In this document: piece after piece, positions 5,594-12,708 of the stretch
How positions within the stretch are numbered: position 1 is the first letter of the stretch
Layout: each line of letters begins with the position of its first letter
DNA from: Clostridiaceae bacterium
Lineage (GTDB): Bacteria > Bacillota > Clostridia > Oscillospirales > Butyricicoccaceae
Reading direction: 5' to 3'
DNA: 64,000 nt
NCBI GenBank assembly: GCA_018383195.1
Contig: JAGZOP010000006.1
Coordinates: 1 to 64,000, forward strand
Translations under genes and position numbers: made by a program
The notes under the pieces: model-generated
The model's input: only the letters and a program-made list of their open reading frames with translations
Databases searched by the model: none
What the model was told of the DNA's origin: nothing

Positions 5594-7021
5594 ATGAAAA
5601 TCGCAGCTGCATATATCCGTGTTTCCACCGACGATCAGGTCGAATATTCGCCGGACAGCCAGCTCACAGAAATTCGGAAATATGCCAAAGCGCATGACAT
5701 GACCGTCCCGCCCGATCTCGTGTTCGTCGATGAGGGCATCAGCGGCAAAAACACTGCAAAGCGTCCTGGCTTCAATGCCATGATCGGCGCAGCCAAAACA
5801 AAGCCGCGCCCCTTTGATGTTGTGCTGCTCTGGAAATTCTCACGCTTTGCCCGCAATCGTGAGGATAGTATTGTGTATAAGTCCATGCTGCGCCGCGAAC
5901 TCGGCATTGATGTCGTGTCAATCAGCGAACCGATTGGCGATGATAAAATGTCAATCTTGTTTGAAGCAATGATTGAAGCCATGGACGAGTATTATTCGAT
6001 CAACCTTGCCGAAGAAGTCCGCCGTGGCATGACCCAGCGCGCCAAAGAGGGCGGCTTCAACACCTATGCACCCTTCGGCTACCGGCTGGAAAATAAACAG
6101 TACGTTCCCGATCCGGATACCGCACCGGTTGTCCGCAAGATTTTCGCAGACTTTCTAAACGGCTTGTCCATCAACGCAATGGTGCATCAGATTAACGATC
6201 TGGGAATCCGCACCCGTTTTGGAAACCGTTTTGACCGTCGAAATGTTGAATATATTTTGAAGAATCCGGTTTATATCGGCAAAGTGCGCTGGACACCGAC
6301 CGGCAGAGTAAACCGTCATGAAAGCAAAGATACCATCGTGACCGACGGCACCCATGAACCGCTGATTACGTTGGAAACCTTTCAGGCTGCACAGGCGAAG
6401 CTGGAGCAGCAGCGCCGTGCATATGGACGTTATCATCGTGAGGACGGCAAACCGTTCATGCTCAAAGGGATCGTCAAATGCAGCAGCTGCGGCGGCACTC
6501 TTGTTTCTGCACCGGCAAGCAAGGGACTGCAATGCCATAACTACGCCCGAGGACAATGTCCGCAGTCGCATTATATTTCCCTGCCGTTCATCACCGCTGC
6601 GGTCATCAATCAGATTACCGATGATTTCACATCCATGAATTTCTCCGTGCTCAGTACCGACGGCACACGCATCCGCAACGATGCAGATACCTCTATCATT
6701 GACCGCCAGATTGAACGGGAACGCATGAAGCTGCGCCGCATCCGAGATGCTTACGAATCCGGCATTGACACACTGGAGGAATACCGTGAAAACAAGCGGC
6801 GTATCACCGAGCAAATCGAGCGTCTGGAGAGCAGCCGTCCGCAGCCGCAGGAGGTCATCAGTACCGCCGAGTTCGTCCGCCGCCATATGGCAGACCTCGA
6901 AAAGCTCAAGCGCGACGACGTCCCCGACGATGAGAAAAACAAAGTGCTCTCCTCATTTGTTCAGAAAATCATCTTCGACCGTGAAAATACCGCATTTACA
7001 ATCCTATATCGTGCAATATAA
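5594..7021 (+). CDS. Large serine recombinase (element integrase)
   Basis: The start at ATG 5594 is set by GAGGTGATT; the protein has 475 residues. Residues 1-150 are the resolvase catalytic domain (AYIRVSTDDQ with the nucleophilic Ser, then LLWKFSRFARN and the long helix E). Residues 160-260 are the Recombinase domain (APFGYRLEN, IRTRFGNRFDRR, YIGKVRW). Residues 285-330 are a zinc ribbon (CSSCGG ... CHNYARGQC). A coiled-coil C-terminus follows. These enzymes integrate and excise elements at a short core without host factors. The gene ends about 20 bp from the cotJC junction, as expected of an integrase at an attachment site. Confidence 0.95.
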   Translation: MKIAAAYIRVSTDDQVEYSPDSQLTEIRKYAKAHDMTVPPDLVFVDEGISGKNTAKRPGFNAMIGAAKTKPRPFDVVLLWKFSRFARNREDSIVYKSMLRRELGIDVVSISEPIGDDKMSILFEAMIEAMDEYYSINLAEEVRRGMTQRAKEGGFNTYAPFGYRLENKQYVPDPDTAPVVRKIFADFLNGLSINAMVHQINDLGIRTRFGNRFDRRNVEYILKNPVYIGKVRWTPTGRVNRHESKDTIVTDGTHEPLITLETFQAAQAKLEQQRRAYGRYHREDGKPFMLKGIVKCSSCGGTLVSAPASKGLQCHNYARGQCPQSHYISLPFITAAVINQITDDFTSMNFSVLSTDGTRIRNDADTSIIDRQIERERMKLRRIRDAYESGIDTLEEYRENKRRITEQIERLESSRPQPQEVISTAEFVRRHMADLEKLKRDDVPDDEKNKVLSSFVQKIIFDRENTAFTILYRAI

Positions 7022-7025
7022 CCGA

Positions 7026-7139
7026 CTATATCCTTGTGATATTCGGTCCACCAAGCTGGGTAATAATCAATTTTGCGAGTGCAGGATCCGGATTTTTAAT
7101 CTTCACCGGATACTGCAATTTTTTTTCGTAATCCCACAT
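7026..7139 (-). pseudogene. cotJC: cotJC, 5' fragment interrupted by the element
   Basis: Thirty-seven codons from ATG 7139 read MWDYEKKLQYPVKIKNPD and continue to QLGGP, the conserved start of the manganese-catalase-like coat protein CotJC. Homology ends at GGP, after which five unrelated codons lead to a stop at 7026. In CotJC the next conserved residues are DGE and about 150 more residues; none are found in the window. The start overlaps the cotJB stop (TGATG). The break coincides with the end of the serine-recombinase element, so insertion into cotJC is the simplest reading. Confidence 0.85.
7041..7049. mobile_element. Element-chromosome junction (attachment site) in cotJC
   Basis: CotJC homology stops at the GGA CCG codons (plus-strand bases around 7044-7049), about 20 bp after the integrase stop codon. 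Serine-integrase cores are only a few bases, so the exact core cannot be fixed without the other end. The partner junction, carrying the cotJC 3' part, must lie left of the window. Confidence 0.65.
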
Positions 7140-7393
7140 CAGTTATCGACTCCTTCCCACGGCCACGGATCTTCAATCCAGTTCCATTTCGTCATATCAC
7201 CGGCATGCTCCATGCGAAGCGGACCAAAGTTAGATTCGTACTCACGGACCGCCTGATCATACAGCGCTTTTGTTTTTTTCTGATATGCCAGCGCAGAAGC
7301 ATCCCGCGGATGCCCGTTGAGAAACAGCCCATTATCCAGCATTGCAAATCCGTACATGCGCACTTTTTGCAGCATTTTTTCACGGTCAGTCAT
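7139..7393 (-). CDS. cotJB: Spore coat protein CotJB
   Basis: This 84-residue protein matches CotJB by length and sequence: MTDREKMLQKVRMYGFAMLD, LFLNGHPRD and the Trp/Pro-rich end WIEDPWPWEGV. CotJB is part of the cotJABC coat operon, made in the mother cell late in sporulation. The gene overlaps the cotJA stop by 4 bases, and its own stop overlaps the cotJC start by one base, so translational coupling is preserved up to the insertion. Confidence 0.93.
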   Translation of the reverse strand: MTDREKMLQKVRMYGFAMLDNGLFLNGHPRDASALAYQKKTKALYDQAVREYESNFGPLRMEHAGDMTKWNWIEDPWPWEGVDN

Positions 7394-7779
7394 CTTGGGA
7401 TCGCCTCCTCTCCCAAAAACGGCTTGTCGAGCGATGGGAATACGGTGCCGCGCCGCAGCGCCATCTCAAACTCGTAAGGTTCCTCCCATGTTTGCCGCGG
7501 CACAAATCCCATTGCGAGCGCGAGCAGGCGCGGGTCAATACTATCATTTGGGATGTGCGGCTTGTTGTTTTCCGGTGATTCCGGACAGCCGGTATTCCCT
7601 GCGCATCCCCATTGTACGGTATCACCGCTTTGATCCATCTGCGATGTTCCGGAATTCACCATGTCTCCATAAGGCTGCATTGTCTTCAGCTCAATGCGCT
7701 TCAAATCGGCATTCGGCCACGGAATCGATGCATCCTCTCCCCTGTTTGCCGGGGAGGGACGTTTCTCCTGCATATCCAT
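7390..7779 (-). CDS. cotJA: Spore coat associated protein CotJA
   Basis: The start at ATG 7779 is placed 10 bases after AAGGAG; the protein has 129 residues. The C-terminal ~60 residues carry the CotJA signature (LALAMGFVPRQTWEEPYE, LRRGTVFPSLDKPF). The first ~65 residues are a Pro/Asn/Gln-rich extension not found in the ~80-residue Bacillus protein. It is the first gene of cotJAB(C'). The product is a spore-coat component. Promoter elements for sigma-E could not be assigned with confidence. Confidence 0.88.
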   Translation of the reverse strand: MDMQEKRPSPANRGEDASIPWPNADLKRIELKTMQPYGDMVNSGTSQMDQSGDTVQWGCAGNTGCPESPENNKPHIPNDSIDPRLLALAMGFVPRQTWEEPYEFEMALRRGTVFPSLDKPFLGEEAIPR

Positions 7780-7911
7780 AAGCAGAAAACTCCTTTTTTC
7801 ATTCAATTCGGCGCGATTCGCGCCTGTTTCATCCTATGAGGGGGGCATGTTTCCTGTTCCTGTGTCAGAATCATCCGCCAAACCCGTCCGATGAAAATTT
7901 GCGCTTTTTTC

Positions 7912-7940
7912 TTAAAAAAACACGCCATTCGTGCTATACT
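7912..7940 (+). promoter_or_regulatory. Predicted sigma-A promoter
   Basis: TTAAAA (7912-7917) and TATACT (7935-7940) with a 17-bp spacer lie 31 bases upstream of the TIGR01440-family gene. It heads a rightward run of five genes that ends at the terminator after mscL. Confidence 0.5.
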
Positions 7941-7970
7941 AGAAATAAGAAACACATGGAGGTTATGATT

Positions 7971-8528
7971 ATGCTAGATACAATCCGCAACGATGCCGCC
8001 GCCGCAATGCAGGCGCTCATTGATGTTTCCAAACTTCAGCCCGGCGATCTTGTCGTGGTTGGCTGCTCATCAAGCGAGGTCTGCGGTCATAAAATTGGCA
8101 CTGACTCCAGCCCCGAGGTCGCTCAGGCGATTGTGGACGGAATTTTACCCGTATTGCGCCGCAACAATCTATTCCTTGCTGCGCAGTGCTGCGAACATCT
8201 TGGCCGCGCACTCATCCTCGAATCGGAAGCCGCCGCACGTTACCATCTTGCACGTGTGAATGTCATCCCGCAGCCTAAAGCCGGCGGTTCTTTCGCTACT
8301 GCTGCTTATGCCGCATTCGAGCATCCGGTTGCCGTGGAAACGCTGCACGCGCAGGCCGCTGCCGGTCTTGATATCGGCGGTACGCTGATCGGCATGCACC
8401 TGCGTCCGGTTGCGGTTCCGGTGCGCCTGCCCATGCGTCAGCTTGGAGAGGCACTGCTGATTGCAGCGCGTACCCGTCCGAAATTTGTCGGCGGCAGCCG
8501 TGCAGTCTATGATGACGCACTGCTTTAA
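7971..8528 (+). CDS. TIGR01440 / DUF436 family protein (YwlG-like)
   Basis: The start at ATG 7971, with GGAGG 8 bases before, gives 185 residues. It matches the conserved YwlG-type family: LQPGDLVVVGCSSSEVCG near the start, then LRRNNLFLAAQCCEHLGRALILE, and the closing block DIGGTLIGMHLRPVAVPVR. The biochemical role is not known; B. subtilis YwlG sits near glyA and upp. Here the gene starts a run with a HAD phosphatase, a TSCPD protein, an esterase and mscL. Confidence 0.9.
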   Translation: MLDTIRNDAAAAMQALIDVSKLQPGDLVVVGCSSSEVCGHKIGTDSSPEVAQAIVDGILPVLRRNNLFLAAQCCEHLGRALILESEAAARYHLARVNVIPQPKAGGSFATAAYAAFEHPVAVETLHAQAAAGLDIGGTLIGMHLRPVAVPVRLPMRQLGEALLIAARTRPKFVGGSRAVYDDALL

Positions 8529-8549
8529 TTCATCCAAAGGAGTACGCTT

Positions 8550-9260
8550 ATGACCATCAAAGCCGTTTTATTCGACCTTGACGATACACTTTATAGTGAT
8601 TTTGACACCTGTGACCAACTCGGCATGGATGCTGCGGGCCGCTATGCAGCGGAAGCCATCGGCATCCCTGCGCAAAAAGCAGCAGAAGCCATGCGCAGCG
8701 GACGGATGATGCTGCGCGACACTTCGCGCGACGAACCGGAAAGTCATGACCGCGTGCTGTTTGCAAAGCTGGGATTAGAATCCATCGGCATCAATCCCAT
8801 CCCCTATGCCGAGGGGATGCACGAAGCCTACTGGAACGCCGTGCTCGATCATATGGTCATCCGCGAGGGCGCTTTGGACCTGCTGACCCGTTTGAAAGAT
8901 GCCGGAATTCCGGTCGGGATCTGCACCAATATGACCGCCGGCATCCAGATGCGCAAGCTCTGCCGTCTGGGACTTGCCGATGTATGCGGAAACCTGATTA
9001 CCAGTGAGGAGGCAGGCAGAGACAAACCCCATCCGGAAATTTTTCAGCTCGCACTGCGCCGTCTGGGAAGCAAAGCCGAAGAAACCCTTATGGTGGGAGA
9101 TAATCTGAATCACGATGTGCGCGGCGCACTGTCTGCTGGTCTGCCCGCGCTCTGGCTCAACTGGAAGCACAAAAATCTGTCCTTTGATGACGGCGAGTTC
9201 TTAACCGCATTCACCTTCCCCGAAGCCGCGGCTGAAATCGCACATCTTTGCGGGCTGTAA
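8550..9260 (+). CDS. HAD-superfamily phosphatase
   Basis: This 236-residue protein has all four HAD motifs: FDLDDTLY (nucleophile Asp 9), CTNMT (motif II), the Lys of GRDKPHPEIF (motif III) and VGDNLNHDVRGA (motif IV). The cap is helical between motifs I and II, so it belongs to subfamily IA. The substrate is probably a small sugar phosphate or nucleotide and cannot be told from sequence. The AAAGGAGT site lies 8 bases before ATG, and the gene follows its neighbour by 21 bases. Confidence 0.9.
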   Translation: MTIKAVLFDLDDTLYSDFDTCDQLGMDAAGRYAAEAIGIPAQKAAEAMRSGRMMLRDTSRDEPESHDRVLFAKLGLESIGINPIPYAEGMHEAYWNAVLDHMVIREGALDLLTRLKDAGIPVGICTNMTAGIQMRKLCRLGLADVCGNLITSEEAGRDKPHPEIFQLALRRLGSKAEETLMVGDNLNHDVRGALSAGLPALWLNWKHKNLSFDDGEFLTAFTFPEAAAEIAHLCGL

Positions 9261-9287
9261 ATCATATTTATAGGAGGAAAATTCTTT

Positions 9288-9548
9288 ATGCACCATCAGA
9301 TGCGGCCGCGCGGCGTTTGCGCGCGTCAGATTTCTTTTGATTTGGAGGGCGATGTCCTGCACAACGTCCAGTTTGTCGGCGGCTGCTCCGGCAATTTGCA
9401 GGGCATCAGCCGCGCTGTGGAGGGCATGACGGTCGAACAGGTCGAGCGTCTGTTCCGCGGCATTGACTGCGGCGGAAAGGGCACCTCATGTCCCGACCAG
9501 CTTGCAGCGCTCGTGCGTCAGGCATACAACGAGCAGACAGGCGCTTAA
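9288..9548 (+). CDS. TSCPD-domain protein (TIGR03905 family)
   Basis: This 86-residue protein matches TIGR03905: RPRGVCARQISFDLEGD, VQFVGGCSGNLQGISRAVEGM and the pair CGGKGTSCPDQLA. The domain is related to the C-terminal zinc-binding region of ribonucleotide reductases but stands alone here. Four cysteines (residues 11, 29, 60, 67) are available for metal. The function is unknown. It sits behind AGGAGGAAA in the operon. Confidence 0.9.
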   Translation: MHHQMRPRGVCARQISFDLEGDVLHNVQFVGGCSGNLQGISRAVEGMTVEQVERLFRGIDCGGKGTSCPDQLAALVRQAYNEQTGA

Positions 9549-9567
9549 TCTCAGGAGGGTATCACCA

Positions 9568-10206
9568 TTGAAACACATCCTGTTTTTTGGGGATTCCAAC
9601 ACATGGGGATTCGACCCGCGTACCGGAGCGCGTTATCCGGCTTCTGTACGGTATCCCGGTCTGCTGCGCACGATGCTGCCTGCCGATTACGAGATCATTG
9701 AGGCAGGACTGAATGGGCGTACCACTGCGTACAGCGATGGCTATGACGGTTGGAGCAGCGGCAGCGAAGCGCTGCCCATGGTACTCAAAACCCATGATCC
9801 GCTCGACCTTGTGGTTCTGATGTTAGGAACGAACGACCTGAAAACCCGTCTTGGATTGACGCTTGATGATGTGGTCAAGGGTATGCGCCGTCTGGTGAAC
9901 ATCGTGCACAGTCCGGGCATGTGGAATCTGCGTCATGCGCCGCGGGTGTTGGTCATTGCACCCATGCACCTAAATGGTGAGACGCTGCTGCATTCTCCAT
10001 TCGGTGATGTATTCGGCGCCCGCTCGGTGGATTTGTCCCGCCGCTTAGGCTCCGCATTTGAGGCGTTATGTACAGCAGAAAAATGCTGTTTCTTCGATGC
10101 GGGGCAGCTCGGTCCGGTTACGTCCTCGGACGGTGTACATATGAGCCCTGCCGACCACCGCCGCCTTGCCGAAATGCTGGCGCACATTGTACCGTCTATC
10201 GTGTAA
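9568..10206 (+). CDS. SGNH/GDSL hydrolase
   Basis: The start is TTG 9568, 7 bases after AGGAGGGT; this gives 212 residues beginning LKHILFFGDSNTWG. Block I is GDSNTWG (catalytic Ser), block II has the Gly of LNGRTT, block III is GTNDLK and block V is SSDGVHMS (catalytic Asp and His). The close similarity of the layout to arylesterase/acyl-CoA thioesterase-type SGNH enzymes suggests an esterase or lipase. There is no signal peptide, so it acts in the cytoplasm. Confidence 0.9.
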   Translation: MKHILFFGDSNTWGFDPRTGARYPASVRYPGLLRTMLPADYEIIEAGLNGRTTAYSDGYDGWSSGSEALPMVLKTHDPLDLVVLMLGTNDLKTRLGLTLDDVVKGMRRLVNIVHSPGMWNLRHAPRVLVIAPMHLNGETLLHSPFGDVFGARSVDLSRRLGSAFEALCTAEKCCFFDAGQLGPVTSSDGVHMSPADHRRLAEMLAHIVPSIV

Positions 10207-10229
10207 AATCAATTTCAAGAGGCAACGCC

Positions 10230-10613
10230 ATGCTCAAAGAATTCAAGGAATTTGCGCTCAAGGGCAATGTCATCGATATGGCAATCGGCGTCATTGTCGG
10301 CGGCGCATTCGGTAAAATCGTGACCTCTCTGGTCAACGATATCATCATGCCGGTGTTCGCATTTCTAACCTCAGGTATGAGTGTGAAGGAGTTGGCTTAT
10401 ACATTCCCCGGTTCGGAAGCAACCATCGCCTACGGTGTTTTCCTACAGAATGTAATCGACTTCCTTCTGATTTCAATCAGCATCTTTGCATTCGTCCAAC
10501 TGGCAAACCGGATGCGCAGAAAACATGAACCCGCCCCGGAGCCGGAAAAGCCTGCCGGTCCGACCACGGAAGAGCTGCTCGCCGAAATCCGCGACCTGCT
10601 CAAGCATCCGTAA
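10230..10613 (+). CDS. mscL: Large-conductance mechanosensitive channel MscL
   Basis: This 127-residue protein is collinear with MscL: MLKEFKEFALKGNVIDMAIGVIVGGAFGKIV (N-terminal helix and TM1 with the Gly-rich pore constriction), a periplasmic loop, TM2 (YGVFLQNVIDFLLISISIFAFV) and a charged C-terminal bundle helix. The Gly/Ala spacing in TM1 is intact. It opens under hypo-osmotic shock. It is the last gene of the run and is followed by a strong terminator. Confidence 0.97.
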   Translation: MLKEFKEFALKGNVIDMAIGVIVGGAFGKIVTSLVNDIIMPVFAFLTSGMSVKELAYTFPGSEATIAYGVFLQNVIDFLLISISIFAFVQLANRMRRKHEPAPEPEKPAGPTTEELLAEIRDLLKHP

Positions 10614-10616
10614 AAA

Positions 10617-10663
10617 GAGCCTTCCCGCCTTGAACCACTTCCGTTCAGCCGGGAAGGCTTTTA
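10617..10663 (+). terminator. Terminator after mscL
   Basis: The stem GAGCCTTCCCG (10617-10627) pairs with CGGGAAGGCTT (10650-10660) and is followed by TTTT. Confidence 0.85.
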
Positions 10664-10821
10664 TATAAATCTGTCTCCATATGCAGGTTCAAAAATTTTC
10701 ACGGGAGATTTGTTTGTTTTTTTCTCCTGAAATGCCCAAAAATATGATATACTATAAATAGTTCCTATCCCGTTCCCCGGGTGACCCGCAAAGGCGGATT
10801 CGCAAAACAAGGAGGATTGAA

Positions 10822-12264
10822 ATGAAAAACATTCTGTTTGTCGCTTCTGAATGCGTTCCATTTGTAAAAACGGGCGGTCTGGCTGACGTTGTCGGCGCGC
10901 TGCCCAAGTCGCTCGACCGCAGCAAGTATGATGTGCGCGTCGTGCTGCCTGACTATGCCTGCATTCCGGACAAATTCCGCAGTCAGTTCCGTTACGTTCA
11001 CCATTTCTACATGGACCTCGGTCATTTGGGCAACATCTATGTGGGCGTGATGACCTATGAAATGGACGGCGTTACTTATTATTTGATCGATAACGAGCAC
11101 TATTTCTGCGGGGAAAAGCCTTACGGCGATATCCACTGGGATATTGAAAAATTCTGCTTTTTCTCCAAGGCTGCCCTCGCCATTCTGCCGGTGGTCGGTT
11201 TCCATCCGGATGTCATCCACTGTCACGACTGGCAAACGGGCGTCGTACCGGTGTTCCTGCACACGCTTTTCAAATCCAATCCGTTCTATCACGGCATCCG
11301 CACCATTATGACCATCCACAACCTCAAATTCCAAGGGGTTTGGGATATTCAGACGCTCAAGCTGTACACCAACCTTCCGGATGAAGTTTTTCTGCCCGAC
11401 CGCATGGAGTTCAAGCGCGACGCCAATATGCTCAAGGGCGGTCTGGTCTATGCCGACCGCATCACGACAGTTTCGGACACCTATGCCGAGGAAATCAAAA
11501 TGCCGTACTACGGCGAAGGCTTAGACGGCCTGCTCCGCGCCAAATCAGACACGCTCTCGGGCATTGTCAATGGCATCGACTACGACATTTACAACCCTGC
11601 CACCGACCACAAACTGTTCCAAACTTATACAACCGAATCCTTCCGCCGCGGAAAGGCTGCAAACAAGGCGCAGCTCCAGAAGGAACTCGGTCTGCCAGTC
11701 GATCCGGAAGTCATGATGGTTGCCATGATTACCCGCCTGACCGACCAAAAGGGTCTGGATCTGGTCGAGTGGGTGCTCGGTCGGCTGCTCGATTCCCGCA
11801 TCCAGTTTGTTGTCATTGGTACCGGCGACCCGCGCTACGAAAACCTGCTGCGCCACTATGAATGGTCGCACAAGAACAAGGTTTCGGCAAATATCTACTT
11901 TAACGATGAACGCGCGCACAAGCTGTACGCCGCTGCGGACGCCATGCTCATGCCGTCCCGCTTTGAGCCGTGCGGTCTGACCCAGCTCATTTCCCTGCGC
12001 TACGGCACTGTGCCGATTGTGCGCGAAACCGGCGGATTGCGCGATACGGTGCAGCCATACAATCAGTTTGCCGGCACCGGCACCGGATTCTCCTTTGCCA
12101 ACTACAACGCCGACGAGATGCTGGGCACCATTTTCTATGCCGAGCAGATCTTCTACGATGACCGCGAGGCGTGGGACGCAATGGCGAAGCGCGGCATGGA
12201 GGCGGATTTCTCGTGGAATGAGTCCGCGAAAAAATACGAAGCCCTCTACGATTCCCTCTGTTAA
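10822..12264 (+). CDS. glgA: Glycogen synthase (ADP-glucose type)
   Basis: This 480-residue GT5 enzyme has KTGGLADVVGALPKSL at residues 17-32 (the KTGGL ADP-glucose loop), HCHDWQTGVVP near 133, FEPCGLTQL near 380 and the C-terminal GT-B half (MVAMITRLTDQKGLDL). It extends glycogen from ADP-glucose. It stands alone here: glgC, glgD and glgB are not adjacent. The site AAGGAGG is 7 bases upstream, and an extended -10 (TG-A-TATACT) lies near 10745-10753. Confidence 0.97.
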   Translation: MKNILFVASECVPFVKTGGLADVVGALPKSLDRSKYDVRVVLPDYACIPDKFRSQFRYVHHFYMDLGHLGNIYVGVMTYEMDGVTYYLIDNEHYFCGEKPYGDIHWDIEKFCFFSKAALAILPVVGFHPDVIHCHDWQTGVVPVFLHTLFKSNPFYHGIRTIMTIHNLKFQGVWDIQTLKLYTNLPDEVFLPDRMEFKRDANMLKGGLVYADRITTVSDTYAEEIKMPYYGEGLDGLLRAKSDTLSGIVNGIDYDIYNPATDHKLFQTYTTESFRRGKAANKAQLQKELGLPVDPEVMMVAMITRLTDQKGLDLVEWVLGRLLDSRIQFVVIGTGDPRYENLLRHYEWSHKNKVSANIYFNDERAHKLYAAADAMLMPSRFEPCGLTQLISLRYGTVPIVRETGGLRDTVQPYNQFAGTGTGFSFANYNADEMLGTIFYAEQIFYDDREAWDAMAKRGMEADFSWNESAKKYEALYDSLC

Positions 12265-12271
12265 ATTCGGA

Positions 12272-12299
12272 CGCCCTCCCTGCTGCGGAGGGCGTTTTT
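12272..12299 (+). terminator. Terminator after glgA
   Basis: CGCCCTCC (12272-12279) pairs with GGAGGGCG (12287-12294), followed by TTTTT. Confidence 0.85.
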
Positions 12300-12382
12300 C
12301 TCATTTAAACCAGTTAAAATGTTCTCTATTTTCTTGGCGCCGCCGCGATTTTGTAAAATCTTGCGGAATGTTTTTGACGCTC

Positions 12383-12411
12383 TTGACAAGGGGTTAGCAA
12401 TCGCATACAAT
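12383..12411 (+). promoter_or_regulatory. feo promoter with possible iron operator
   Basis: TTGACA (12383-12388) and TACAAT (12406-12411) with a 17-bp spacer precede feoA. GGTTAGC just after the -35 and TGTTAACC after the -10 form a loose dyad that could be the site for the DtxR-family regulator at the end of this operon. The site assignment is inference. Confidence 0.6.
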
Positions 12412-12471
12412 ATAAAATGTTAACCGAGGGAAACATCTTGAAAACCATTGATAGAAACTGAGGGACTGACT

Positions 12472-12702
12472 ATGAAAACCCTTGCAAACCTGAAACCCGG
12501 ACAGCACGGCGTCGTGCGTGAACTGACCGCAGAGGGCGCCGTCAAACAGCGCTTTTTGGATATGGGCATCACACGCGGTGTGACCATCACGCTCGAACGG
12601 CGTGCGCCGTTTGGTGACCCGCTGGCTGTGCGTCTGCGTGGATACAGCCTGTCGCTGCGCAAAGACGAAGCGCAGAAAATCTGCCTGGAGGATTGGACCT
12701 AA
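12472..12702 (+). CDS. feoA: Ferrous iron transport protein FeoA
   Basis: This 76-residue SH3-like protein has the FeoA hallmarks GQHGVVREL, KQRFLDMGITRGVTI and GDPLAVRLRGYSLSLR. It assists FeoB on the cytoplasmic side. ATG 12472 is 6 bases before feoB (12709), so the two are coupled. First gene of feoA-feoB-dtxR. Confidence 0.95.
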   Translation: MKTLANLKPGQHGVVRELTAEGAVKQRFLDMGITRGVTITLERRAPFGDPLAVRLRGYSLSLRKDEAQKICLEDWT

Positions 12703-12708
12703 CCGCCT

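Noticed and set aside
6155..6886. A 243-codon open frame antisense to the recombinase
   Set aside because: It lies wholly inside the recombinase and zinc-ribbon domains; no start signal.
1..7000. Search for the 3' part of cotJC and the left attachment site in the element
   Set aside because: No minus-strand frame resembling the rest of CotJC was found, so the left end must be outside the window.
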